A stretch of 64,000 nucleotides of DNA from Elymus sibiricus (lineage: Eukaryota > Streptophyta > Magnoliopsida > Poales > Poaceae): contig CM077667.1 of the NCBI GenBank assembly GCA_039707655.1, forward strand, positions 415,009,409-415,073,408, given 5' to 3'. The notes beneath the pieces are model-generated. The model made no database searches and was not told the DNA's origin. It saw only the letters and a list, made by a program, of their open reading frames with translations. Both the position numbers and the translations under genes were made by a program. Shown here in pieces: positions 45,797 to 58,108 of this stretch; within the stretch, counting starts at the first letter, position 1, and each line of letters opens with the position of its first letter.

Positions 45797-47362
45797 ACTC
45801 CCCCAAGCTTAGACCTCGCTTGTCCTCAAGCGAAAGCCGAACTCGATAATAATGACCATATAATTAGAGAGGGAGAGGTGTCGATAAAAAAATATGGACA
45901 TGTGAGCATCATGAATATTATCATAGCAGCAAGCTTTCATCATATAACTTCTCATAAACAAGTGACGATCTATTCACAAATATTGAAGTATGGAGCATAA
46001 ACTTTATTCACAACCAACAAACTATGTTCTTAGTCATTGAGACAATCACAATTCATCATATTTCAGAAAAGTGTCTATGTAAGAGCTTTCATTTTAGCAA
46101 GTTCACATACTCAACTATCATTCAGTCTTCTATGATTGCTGACACTCAATGCATATTTTTGGAGCAATCGTTTCCGTCAGACACATAGGAAGATACGTGC
46201 TTTATTGTTTTCGCCACCCAACTTATTTACCTCAAGGATAATGTCAATAATAATGATGCATGATCATCTACATCCAACTGGATATATATGCTTGGATCTT
46301 TCCCCAACACACGATGCTTGCCACTAAAGAGTTAATAAGATGGAATAGGGATGAACATTATTGACTCTTGCATAAAAGTAAACACCGAAAAGTAAATTGA
46401 TAGGCCCTTCGCAGAGGGAAGCAGAGGTTGTCATGCACTTTTTATTTTTGGATGTGCAAACTCTTAATGGAAAGGAATGTCACTTTATATTGCCCCTTAC
46501 GATAGCAACCTTTATTATGTAGTCCGTCGCTTTTATTTCTTTGCCATCACAAGATCGTACAAAGTTTATTTTCCCTTACAATAAAAGATCATACATAATT
46601 AGGAGCAATTTTTATTGATTTATGCATCGATGATAACTTACTTGAAGCATCTTATTCAATCCATAGGTAGATATGGTGGACTCTCACGACAAGAAACTGG
46701 GTTTAAGGGTTATGGATCCACAAGTAGTATCTCTACTTAGTGCGATTTTTTTGGGCTGGCAAAAGATACTATACAAGCACCACATGTTAGAGGATCCATG
46801 ACAATATAACTTCTATGTGAATGTAAACAAACATAACTCATTACGCTGTCTTCCTTGTCCAACATCAACTATTTGATCATGTAGAAAATATTTGATGGGG
46901 GCACACAATCATAAAAGATGTCCAAGATAGTATATTTATATGTGAATCTCCTCTCCTCTTTCATAATTTTGCATGGATTGTATCAATGACTAACACTATG
47001 TTTGTTAACTCCCAACAACTTTTATCAAACACACTTCTTTTTATGTGAAGTCATTACTCCCTATGGGATTAGCATATGATCTTTCTATTCCTTTTATTTC
47101 ACTGCTATGATTGATGCAGGAGAGTAAAGCAGCAAACTCAAACTAATCTTTATTATGTAACTCTCACACTCAGTTACATGGATAGATATATCACAAAGCA
47201 AGCACTCTAAGCAAAGCAATACTAAACTTTTATTCCTCTAGATCACGAAATAGTGAAGGATCGAACTAAGAAAGATGATAATGGTAAAAGTGACGGTGAT
47301 ACGATACCGGGGCACCTCCCCAAGCTTGGAACAAGCTAGAGGTGGTGCCCATACCCATATAC

Positions 47363-47875
47363 TCAAGTGTCCTTCTTGGGTGATGGTGGTGATGAAGTAG
47401 TAGGTTTGTCCTCCGTCTTCCATGGCATAAGGTCCGCGTTGAAGAAACAAGAGCGGGTCTCCGGGATTCTGAAATCTGCAACTATACTCATCCTCTTGAA
47501 ACGAGATTCATACTCGCAGTTTTGGTTTTGTAGATCATAGATTTGAGCCTGAAGATCTTGAAGCTTGTCATGGAGCTTGAAGATCATCTCCAAAATCTCC
47601 TTGTTGTCCATCTTGTGTTCATGAATAAAGTCTGTGATCATGGAGTGATTAGCGCTGAGTCGCGTTCCACCATCCCCTTGGCACTTGAAGATCTCCTGTT
47701 CCACTGCTTCAAGCATGGCCTTCTCGCTTCCCTCCTTCTTTGGTCCTTTAATGTCCCGGATGTGAAGCACCCCCTCACGCATCTCAATGGCTTGAGGGTG
47801 TTTCATCACCCCCGGAAGGTAGGGATTGATGACCTTCTCATAGAACTTGTCCTTGGAGGAGCTTGGCGGCGTCAT
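47363..47875 (-). CDS. Extra ORF downstream of integrase in the Gypsy element
   Basis: A 170-aa open frame starting MTPPSSSKDKFYEKVINPYL, with a helical, likely coiled-coil segment at about residues 87-135 (DKLQDLQAQIYDLQNQ) and a Ser/Pro-rich end. It lies on the element's coding strand after integrase and before the 3' LTR, the position of env-like or accessory ORFs. No membrane segment or signal peptide is seen, so it is not an obvious envelope. Function unknown. The intact frame contrasts with the broken pol. Confidence 0.6.
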   Translation of the reverse strand: MTPPSSSKDKFYEKVINPYLPGVMKHPQAIEMREGVLHIRDIKGPKKEGSEKAMLEAVEQEIFKCQGDGGTRLSANHSMITDFIHEHKMDNKEILEMIFKLHDKLQDLQAQIYDLQNQNCEYESRFKRMSIVADFRIPETRSCFFNADLMPWKTEDKPTTSSPPSPKKDT

Positions 47876-48212
47876 GGCGATCTAGATCTGTTAGAAAAAC
47901 AACCCGAAATAAGAACACAACAGAAACTTGTGATGCAGTGGTCAAAACATATGGGAGTATATATAATGAATTTTTCTAGGTCATAATACGTGTCTAGGAA
48001 GAAAACAGAGTCACAGAGGCACACGAGGGGCTCCCAAGCCATCAGGGTGCACCCAGGGGGGTGGCCACGCCTTGTTGGCTTGGGACTCCCTCGTGGGTCC
48101 CCTCGGCTGATTTTAATTTTTGTATTTTTTTGAATATTCCAAAACTGAGAGAAATAATTTTTATGGAATTTTTGGAGTCGGTTTACTTACTGTATCATAT
48201 ACCTACTCCTTT

Positions 48213-49540
48213 TCAAGGTTCTATAGTGTTCCGGACGACCTCTCTTATGTGTTCTTCCGGTGTCATCACTTGAATAATATTAGTTTCAACATTAATGGGC
48301 GTACCTGAGATGTAATGTTTAATTCTTTGCCCATTAACCCCTCTCGGATTTGTGCCCTCGGCATTATTGATCTTAATGGCTCCGGAGCGATAAACTTCTT
48401 CGACGATATATGGTCCTTCCCATTTGGAGAGACGTTTTCCTGCAAAAAATCTGAAACGATAATTGTACAAAAGAACTAGATCACCAATTTTAAATTCTCG
48501 TTTTTGGATTCTTTTGTCATGCCATCTTTTAACTTTGTTCCTTGAAGAACTTGGCATTTTCATATGCTTGTGTCCTCCATTCATCTAGAGAGCTAATATC
48601 AAATAACCTCTTCTGACCGGCAAGTTTGAAATCATAGTTAAGTTCTTTAATTGCCCAATAAGCTTTATGTTCTAACTCAAGAGTTAAATGACATGCTTTT
48701 CCATAGACTATTTTATACGGGGACATTTCCATAGGATTTTTATAAGTAGTTCTATAAGCCCATAATGCGTCGTCAAGTTTCTTAGACCAATTCTTCCTAG
48801 ATCTATTAACAATCTTTTGCAAGATCAATTTTATTTGTCAATTACTGAATTCAGCTTGACCGCTAGACTGAGGATGATAAGGTGATGCAATCCTATTGTT
48901 AACATCATATTTAGCTAGAAGTTTATGGAAAGTTCCATGAATAAAGTGTGAACCACCATCAGTCATTAAATATCTAGGGACCCCAAACTCGAGAAGATAA
49001 CTTCTTTAAGCATTTTAATATAAGTGTTGTGATCAGCACTACTAGTTGGAATAGATTCTACCCACTTAGTAACGTAATCAACATCAACTAAAATATGAGT
49101 ATACCCATTAGAGGAAGGAAAAGGTCCCATATAATCAAAATCCCAAACATCGAATGGTTCATTGGCAAGTGAATAATTCATAGGCATTTCCTGACGTCTA
49201 CCAATGTTACCAATCCTTTGAAATTCATCACAAGAAAGGACAAACTTATGTGCATCTTTGAAAAGAGTAGGCCAATAAAAAACAGACTGTAGTACCTTGT
49301 ATGCAGTTCTGTCACCAGCGTTGTGCCCCCCGTAGGCCTTGGAATGACACTTCCGTAGGATTTGTTCCTGTTCATGCTCAGGTACACAACGTCTAATAAC
49401 ACCATCTACTCCCTCTTTATATAGATGTGGGTCATCCCAAAAGCAATGTCTTAAATCAAAGAAGTTTTTTTTTCTTTTGTTAGTAGGTGAAACTAGGTGG
49501 TATATATTTAGCAACAATGTAATTAGCCTAATCTGCATAT
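48213..49540 (-). pseudogene. Gypsy integrase, fragmented
   Basis: Minus-strand blocks in order: an H2C2 zinc-binding part (EQEQILRKCHSKAYGGHNAGDRT is split over 20; its key residues are His and Cys near 49330-49390), the core with WDFDYMGPFPSS, a WAYRTTYKNPMEMSPY block (48740-48790) and a C-terminal part with KIGDLVLLYN and LSKWEGPYIV. Frames change near 48530-48590 and 48960, and stops occur, so no single protein results. It continues across the solo LTR at 49541-51126. Confidence 0.85.
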
Positions 49541-51126
49541 TAATACGTCTCCAACGTATCCATAATTTTTTATTGTTCCATGCCGATATATTATCATTCT
49601 AGGATACTTTTTGGGTATTTATTTACCAATTTATAATATTTTTGAGCACTAACCTATCGACCTAGTGCCCAGTGACAGTTCCTGTTTTTTGCGTGTTTTT
49701 CCTTTTCAGAGTTACAATACCAAACAGAGTCCAATTGCCACGAAACTTTTTGGTGATTTTTTTGGACCAATACAAGACCTAGAAGCTTCGGAGGAGGGCC
49801 AGGTGATGCACCAGGGGCCCACCACATATCCAGTCGCGCCCCTAGGGGGAGCGGCCAGATATGTGGTGCTCCCCTGGAGCGTCCCCCGACGTCGTTCTCT
49901 GGCCTATAAATTCACATCTACCCTAAAAACATCAGAAGCGCTCCCGAAACACTTTTTCCGCCGCCGCAAGCCTCTGTTCCGACGGGAGGCCATCTACACC
50001 TCCGTTCCGGCACCCTACCGAAGGGGAGATCGATCACGGAGGGCCTCTTCATCAACATTGCTGCCCTCACCATGATGTGTGAGTAGTTCACCGCAGACCT
50101 ACGGGTCCGTAGGTAGTATCTAGATGGCAATCTCTCTCTCTCTCTCTCTCCCTCGATCTTCAATACAATGTTCATCGCATCTTTGCCTGGATCTATCCGA
50201 TGTAATCCCTTTGTATGGTGTGTTTGTTGGGATCCGATGAATTGTGAGTTTATGTTCAGATTATTAATGAAAAGTATTTGAGTCAAACCTGATTACTATG
50301 ATTCTTATTTGCATGATCATCATAGCTTCGTAATGCTCTCCGATCTATTGAGATAGTTTGGCCAACTAGATTGATATTTCTTCGGTGGGAGTGGTGCGTT
50401 GTAGTAGGTTCAACCTGACGAGTTTCTATATCCCAGTGACAGAAGGGGACAAGTTGCTTCTTTATGTTGTTGCTACTAAGGATAAAACGATGGGGTTTAT
50501 TCATATTAGTTGAGTTTACTTTGTCTACATCATGTCATCGTTCTCCAAGCATTACTCCGTTTGTCATGAACTTAATACGTAGAGAGGCAAGCATAGAAAC
50601 GCTCTTGAAGTGGAGTAATAGTAGTAGGTGCAGGAAGGAGTCAGCCTATTTGCTTATGGCGTGATGCCTATATACACATGATCATTGCCGTGAACATCGC
50701 ATAATTATTCGCTTTTCTATCAATTGCCCAACAGTATTTTATTTACCCACCGTATGCTTTGATGAGAGATGCCACTAGAGAACTCTACGGCCCCCGGGTC
50801 TATTCACTTATAAATTCACAAATGCTATCATTACCTTGCTGTTATTTATTACCTTTTATTTTATTTTGCAGTTTACTATTATCTACAATTATCTACACAA
50901 CTCACTTGCTTGCAAATAACGAGATTAAGGGGATCGACAACCCTCTTGCCGGCGTTGGGTGCAAGTTGTTTGTTCTTTTGTGTGCAGCCGCTGAAGACGG
51001 TTGAGGATTGGTATTCCTATTGGTTCGATAAACCTTGGTTTCATAACTAAGGGAAATACTTACCCACTTTGTGCTGTGATTACCCGTTCCTCTTCACGGA
51101 AAACCCAACGCAGATCACGAGTATCA
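49541..51126 (+). mobile_element. Solo LTR of the 11-kb element's family (1,586 bp)
   Basis: Starts TAATACGTCTCCAACG (TGATAC with G to A) and ends GAGTATCA. Flanks CATAT (49536-49540) and CATAC (51127-51131) agree at four of five bases. The Gypsy pol reading continues on both sides, so this is one LTR left by LTR-LTR recombination. Confidence 0.88.
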
Positions 51127-52241
51127 CATACCAAGGAGTATTACGAGAAGCATTTATAACAAAAAATTGCTCATAAGGAAAATTATCATCAATAGGCAGT
51201 GGGTCATCAAGAACATTTTCCATCCTATACAAGTTATCTGCTACATGATTCTCAACTCCCTTTCTATCAACAATATGCAAATCAAACTCTTGAAGTAAAG
51301 CACCCACCTAATGAGTCTAGGCTTAGCATCTTTCTTTTCCATCAGATATTTAATAGAAACATGATCATTGTGATTAGTAACTTTGGAATCAACAATATAA
51401 GGTCTAAACTTATCACATGCAAACATAATTGCTAAAAAATCCTTCTCAGTAGTAGCATAATTTCTTTGAGCACTATTTAGAGTCTTACTAGCATAATGAA
51501 TATCATTCAATTTCTTGTCTACTCTTTGCCCTAGAACAGCTCCTACAGCATAATCACTAGCATCACACATAATTTCAAAAGGTAAATTCCAATCAGGTGG
51601 TTGAACAATAGGTGCAAAAATTAAGGCTTTCAAAAGTATTTCAAAGGCTTCTACACAATCATCATAAAAAACAAAGGGAATATCCTTTTGAAGTTAATGG
51701 CCTAGAAATCTTGAATGAAACGCCTATAGAAACCAGCATGACCAAGGAAGCTTCTTATACCTTTAACATCTTTAGGACATGGCATTTTCTCTATTGCATC
51801 AACTTTAGCTTTGTCTACTTCAATACCTTGTTCAGAAATTTTATGCCCAGGTACTATACCTTCATTAACCATAAAGTGGCACTTCTCCCAATTCAAGACA
51901 AGATTAGTTTTAGCACATCTCTGAATCGATCAAGGTTGCTTAAGCAATACAAAAGAAGTCCTATAAACGGAAAAAATCATCTATGAATACCTCAACAATA
52001 TTTTCACAAAAATCAGAGAATATAGCAGTCATACATCTTTGAAAGGTAGCAGGTGCATTACATACACCAAAAGGGATACGTCTATAAGCATAAGTTCCAA
52101 ACGGACATGTGAAAGTAGTTTTCTCTTGATCTTCTTTTGACACATGTATTTGAGAAAAACCTGAATATCCATCAAGGAAACAAAAGTGTGTATGCTTAGA
52201 TAATCTTTCCAACATTTGATCAATAAAAGGGGAGGGGTAAT
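51127..52241 (-). pseudogene. Gypsy RT and RNase H, fragmented
   Basis: Minus-strand blocks: RT with FLDGYSGFSQIHV, FGVCNAPATFQRCM and the catalytic region VFIDDF (51961-52240), the connection (GHKISEQGIEVDKAK, HAGFYRRFI; 51702-51896), RNase H with IMCDASDYAVGAVLGQ and SAQRNYATTEKDFLA (51241-51633), and the linker to integrase (51080-51307). Frameshifts and stops separate them. It ends abruptly at 52241 where another LTR begins, so protease, gag and the 5' LTR are missing. Confidence 0.88.
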
Positions 52242-54877
52242 TGATACCTGTGATTTGCGTTGGGTTTTCCGTGAAGAGGAACGGGTAATCGCAGCACAAT
52301 ACAGATAAGTATTTTCCTCAGTTAAGAACCAAGGTTTATCGAACCAATAGGAATATCAAACAACAACCGTCTTCAGCGGCTGTACACAAAAGAGAAAACA
52401 CTTGCACCCAATGCGGTCAAGAGGGTTGTCAATCCCCTTGGACTTGTTATTTACATGCAAGTGAAGTGTGTAGATGATAGTAGATAATTGTAAATTGCAA
52501 AATAAAATAAAAAGTAAATAATGGCAGCAAGGTAATGATTGGTTTTGTAAATATATAAGTGAATAGACCAGGGAGCCATAGTTTTCCCTAGCGGTATCTC
52601 TCATGTAGGCAACATACGACGGGTAAACAAATTACTGTTGGGCAATTGATAGAACAGCGCATAGTTATGTGATATTCATGACAATGATCATGTATATAGG
52701 CATCACGTCCATAAGAAAATAGGCCGACTCCTGCCTGCACCTATTACTATTACTCCACCCATCGACCGCTATCCAACATGCATCTAGAGTATTAAGTAAA
52801 ACAGAGTAATGCTTGGAGAACAATGACATGATGTAGATAAAGAGAATTCAATTAATATGAACTAACCCCATCGTTTTATCCTTAGTGGCAACAATACAAA
52901 GACGTGTCTTGTCCCTTTCTGTCACTGGGATATAGAGCACCGCCAGATTGAACCCACTACAACGCACCCCTCTCACCGAAGAAGTATAAATATAGTTGGC
53001 CTAACTATTTCAATAAATCGGAGAGGATTACGAAGCTATAACAATCATGCAAATGAAATACCAGCAAGTATTCAATATATTTTCATGAATAATCTGAACA
53101 TAAACCCACAATTCATTGGATCCCAACAAACGCACCGTACAAAAGAATTACATCGGATTGATCAAAGTGAAGATGCGATGATCATTGTATTGAAGATCAA
53201 AAGAGAGAGAGGGAGAGAGATCCATCTATGTACTAACTACGGACCCGTAGGTCTATGGTGAACTAGTCACACATCATCATGAGGGCAACAAGGTTGATGA
53301 AGAATCCCTCCCTGATCGACCCCCCCCTCCGGCAAGGTGTCGGAACGGAGCTTCAGATGGGATCGCGGCGGAACAGAGACTTGCGGCGGCGGAATAAGTG
53401 TTTTGGGATGCCCTCTAGGGTTTTTGGAATATATGTGAATTTATAGGCCAGAGAACGGGGGTAGGAGGTCAACCAGGGAGGGACAAGCCATCAGGGCGCG
53501 CCGACCCCCTTGGGCGGCCCTGTTGGCTTGTGCCTCCCTTGTGCGGCCTCCAGTCTTCTCCCGAAGCTTCGAGGTCTTCTTTTAGTCCAGAAAAAAATCA
53601 TAAAAAAGTTTCGGGGCAATTGGACTTCGTTTGGTACTGTAAACCTGAAAAGACAAAAACATGCATAAAACAACAACTGGCACTGGGCACTGGATCAATA
53701 GGTTAGTGCTCAAAAATAATATAAATTGGTAAATTAATGCTCAAAAAGTATCCTAGAATGATAATATAATTGCAAGGAACGACCAAAAATTATATATACA
53801 TTAGAGACGTATCATCATCCCCAAGCTTAATTCCTGCTCGTCCTCGAGTAGGTAAATGATAAAAACAGAATTTTTTATGTGAGATGCTACCCAATATGTA
53901 ATGTTTTGCATGTACGCTCATTGAAAAACGATGAATTAACAAACATCAACATACTAATATTTATAGGCACAAGCAACATAATCATTAATCTTTCAATGTA
54001 TACGATCCTAAAAGAATGTTTACCCCCATTCATTTTATCATATTAGCAAGGCATGGCTCCGTCTTCACCACATTAATACAAATGTCAAGCACCACGGTGT
54101 CCAAGTCAGGCAATTGGATCGTACTTTTTCAATGTGCATCAACTTTTTATTCTTCATGCAATACATGAGCGTGAACCATGGACATAGCATAAAGGTGTAA
54201 TAGAATATGGTGGTAGATATCAAAGGGGTAAAAAGTGGAGAAGAAAGTCTCGCATTAACTAGGCTCATCAACAGGCTATGGAGATGCACATCGGTAGATA
54301 TCAATGCAAGGAGTAGGGATTGCCATGCTAATGATGCACTAGAGCTATAAGTGTATGAAAGCTCAACTGAAGCTAAGTGGGGTGTGCATCCAACTTGCTT
54401 GCTCATGAAGACCTCGAGCATTTGAGGAAGCCCATCATCGGAATATACAAGCCAAGTTTTTAATAATGAAAATAATTCCCACTAGCATATGAAAATGCCA
54501 TAACATGAGACTCTCTATATGAAGAACAAGGTGCCACTTTGAGGCACAAGTGTGATAAAGGATAGTAGCAAAGACCCTTCTCTCTTTTTCTCTCATTTTT
54601 TTGATTTTTTACATTTTTTAATGATGGGCTCACTTGGCCTCTCCCATTTTTATTTCCTCACTGGGACAATGCTCTAATGATGATCATCACACTTTTATTT
54701 ACTTACAACTCAACATGAAAACTTGATATGAAGAACTATGAAACAATATGACTCAATATGAATGCCTCTGGTAGTGTACCAGGATGTGCAATGATCTAGC
54801 ATGACATGTATCAAAAATATGATGTACGATGGCTTTGCCACAAATACTATGTCAACTCTATATGATCATGCAATATT
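52242..54877 (-). mobile_element. Truncated copy of the 11-kb Gypsy-type family, minus strand
   Basis: 3' LTR at 52242-53814 (reads TGATACGTCTC on the minus strand from 53814), then polypurine tract AAGCTTGGGGATGA and internal non-coding DNA to about 54877. The 5' part is missing. Internal DNA matches 13440-13740 and 17930-18760 of the full copy, without the 4.1-kb DNA transposon. Confidence 0.88.
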
Positions 54878-54879
54878 GT

Positions 54880-57320
54880 TTTGTAGTTTTTCATATCAAG
54901 TTGTAAGTAAATAAAAGTGTGTTGACTATCATTATTAGGGCACTGTCTCAATGAGGAAAGGATGATGGAGACAATGATTCCTCCACAAGTCGGGATGAGA
55001 CTCCGGATGAAAAGAAAAAAAGAAAAAGGAAAAAAAAAGAAAAAGAAAAAAAATAAAGAAAAAGAAAAAAAGAAAGAGAAAAAAGGAAATAAATGAGAGA
55101 AAAGAGAGAAGGGACAGTGCTACTACCTCTTTTTCCACACTTGTGCCTCAAAGTGGCATCATGTTTTCATATAGAGAGTCTCTTGTTTTGTCACTTGCAT
55201 ATGAATTTTTCGTTGTATAACTTGGCTTGTATATTCCGATGACGAGCTTCCTCAAATGCCCGAGGTCTTCATGAGCAAGCAAGTTGGATGCACATCCACT
55301 TAGCTTCATTCGATCTTTCATACACTTATAGCTCTAGTGCATCCGTTGCATGGCAATCACTACTCCTCGCATTGATATCTATTGATGGGCATCTCCATAG
55401 CTCGTTGATACGCCGAGTTGATGCGGGACTTTCTTCTTCACTTTTTACCCCTTTGATACCTACAACCATATTCTACCCATATGCTATATCCATGGTTCAC
55501 GCTCATGTATTGAGTGAGTAATAAAAAGTTGAAGCGCGTTAAAAAGTACGATCCAATTGCCTGGCTTAACACCATAGTGCTTGACATTTGTATTCATGTG
55601 GCGAAGACGGGGCCATGGCATGCTAATATGATAAAATGAATGGGGGTAAACATTCTTTAGGGATCGTATATTTTGAACATTGATGATTATGTTACTTATG
55701 TTTATGGATATTACTATGTTAATGTTTGTTAATTCATCATTTCTCAATGATCACACCTGCAATAGATTACATGTTGGGTAGCATGTCACATCAAATATTC
55801 TGTTTTTATCATTTACCTACTCGAGGACGAGCAGAAATTAAGCTTGGGGATGCTGATACGTCTCCAACGTATCTATAACTTCTGATTGTTCCATGCTACA
55901 ATATTATCATTCTAGGATGCTTTTTGGGCATTTATTTGCCAATCCATATTATTTTTGAGAACTAACCTATTAACCTAGTGCCCAGTGCCAGTTGTTGTTT
56001 TCTGCATGTTTTTGGCTTTTCAGGTTTACAGTACCAAAGGAAGTCCAATTGCCATGAAACTTTTTGACGATATTTTTGGACCAAAAGAACACCTGGAAGC
56101 TTCGGGAGAAGATCGGAGGCCGCACGAGGGAGCCACCATCCAACAGGGCGCTCCCAGGGGATGGACGCACCCTGTTGGGTCGTGGGCCCTCCTCTTGTCT
56201 CCCGACGTCCCTTTCTGGACAATAAATTCACATATATTCTGAAAACTCTAGGAGAGCTCCCGAAACACTTTTTCCGCCGCCGCAAGTCTGTGTTCCGCCG
56301 TGTGCCCATCTGGAGCCATGTTCCGGTGCCCTGCCGGAGGGGGCGATCGATCACGAAGGGCTTCTTCATCAACCTTGCTGCTCCCATGATGATGTGTGAG
56401 TAGTCTACCACAGACCTACGGGTCCATAGCTAGTATATAGATGATCCATTTGATGTAATCACTTTGTGCGGTGTGTTTGATGGGATCTGATGAATTGTGG
56501 GTTTATGTTCTGATTATTCATGAAAAAGATTTGAGTCTCCTCTGAATACTTATTTGATTCTTCTTTGCATGATTATTATAGCTTCGTAAATCTCTCCGAC
56601 CTATTGATTTGGTTTGGCTAACTAGGTTGATCTATCTTCAATGAGAGTGGTGCGTTGTAGTGGGTTGAATCTGGCAGTGCTCTATATTCTAGTGACAAAG
56701 TAGGGGACAAGACACGTCTTTGTATTACTGCCGCTAAGGATAAAACGATGGGGTTGATTCATATTAATTGGATTTTCTTTGTCTACATCATGTCATTGTT
56801 CTCCAAGCATTACTCCGTTTTACTTAATACTCTAGATGCATGCTTGCTTATGGACGTGATGCCTATATACACATGATCATTGCCATGAATATCACATAAC
56901 TATGCGCTTTTCTATCAATTGCCCAACATTAATTTGTTTACCCATCGTATGCCTACTTCGAGAGAGATGCCACTAGAGAACACTATGGCCCTCGGGTCTA
57001 TTCACTTATGTATTTACAAACGTTACTATTTCCTTGCTGACACTATTTCCTTCTTATTTATTTTGAAATTTATATTTATCAAACTATCAACTACACTACT
57101 TATCTGCTTGCAAGTAACGAGTTCAAGGGGCTTGACAACCCTCTTACCCGCGTTGGGTGCAAGTGTTTGATCTTTTGTGTGTAGGCGCTAAAGATGGGAG
57201 TTGCGTGGTCCTCCTATTGGTTCGATAACCTTGGTTCTCACTGAGGGAAATACTTATCTATACTGTGTTGCATCATCCGCTCCTCTTCGCGGAAAAACCC
57301 AACGCAGATCACAAGTATCA
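54880..57320 (+). mobile_element. Truncated copy of the same family, plus strand
   Basis: Internal DNA from about 54880, polypurine tract AAGCTTGGGGATGC, then the 3' LTR 55854-57320 (1,467 bp, with internal deletions). It forms an inverted pair with 52242-54877. No 5' LTR. Confidence 0.88.
55008..55086 (+). repeat. Purine-rich GAAAAA low-complexity tract
   Basis: About 80 bases of almost only G and A in one strand, inside the truncated element. The aligned parts of other copies are shorter. Confidence 0.9.
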
Positions 57321-58108
57321 GGGTACCAGCCAAATCCTCCCCCATGGTGTGACCCGTCACAGCCATAGTGGCCAACATATCAGCAACCGGGTCCCGGCCC
57401 TAAGACTGAGTGGGCGCCTCAGGCCGCACTGTTGCTGGGATCGCCTGCGGCAGCACCGATACCATCTCCATGTGAACCATCCTTGGCTCCACAACCTCCC
57501 GCCGCACTGGATCCGGTGTTTCCAGCGCCACCAACTCCTTGGAGGCTAACGACGGGGCCGCGTCAGATTGCTCTTTGCCTGGGCCCAGGTACGTCTCGGG
57601 ATCCTTACGCAGCTGATCATGCTGCTGATCTTGCTTCCGACCCAGCTGTCGGTCCTCCTCGGGATCCGAAGTAGTCTCCAAAGCGGTCCTTTGTCCTCTC
57701 CCCACGACATCTTTATCAGAAGCTCTGACCACCTCCTCTTCACGAACCGACAAATTTGGTGTACCCAGCCCCCCAGCTGTCACCAACCCATTCGTCAGGG
57801 GATTTACATTTGAATTTCGGATCACCGAACTCTCTCTGACCACCGGACCCCTTAAATGATGGGCGCAACAGCCGCATCTGTCGGGCCCATTGGTGGGATG
57901 CGCCAATCCGAGGGACCCACCCTACCCTCCGGCACCTGACGATAGGTTTTGTTCGTCCCACCGCCGCCGCCGCCTGCCAGACCAGCGAAACGCCGGCCAA
58001 GGCCACGATCGTCACCAACGCCGTGAGTCCAATTCAGCACTGACCAAATCGACGAAATCAGAATTATCGCCTGTGTACCAAGCATACATGCACATGAAAC
58101 ATACTCCC
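57321..58108 (-). other. Unassigned GC-rich DNA
   Basis: A minus-strand frame of 168 codons (57400-57906) is hydrophilic (Glu, Arg, Gln) and has no domain I recognise; a Gly-rich frame precedes it (57852-58157). It resembles the low-complexity tail of a LINE ORF1, which is a guess. CTCCC (58104-58108) is the candidate target duplication of the Copia element to the right. Confidence 0.35.

Larger units (their letters stand above)
45797..49540 (-). mobile_element. Gypsy internal region: non-coding, extra ORF and integrase part
   Basis: Minus-strand internal DNA between the 3' LTR and the solo LTR insertion. From 45797 to about 47360 nothing coding is seen; then come an extra ORF and integrase remains, described separately. 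Confidence 0.85.

Noticed and set aside
54935..55151. Phe/Ser-rich minus-strand proteins
   Set aside because: Translations of the GAAAAA low-complexity tract.
52242..57320. One 5-kb DNA transposon with 2.5-kb TIRs
   Set aside because: The arms are recognisable retrotransposon LTR plus interior with PPTs, and flanks show no shared target duplication.
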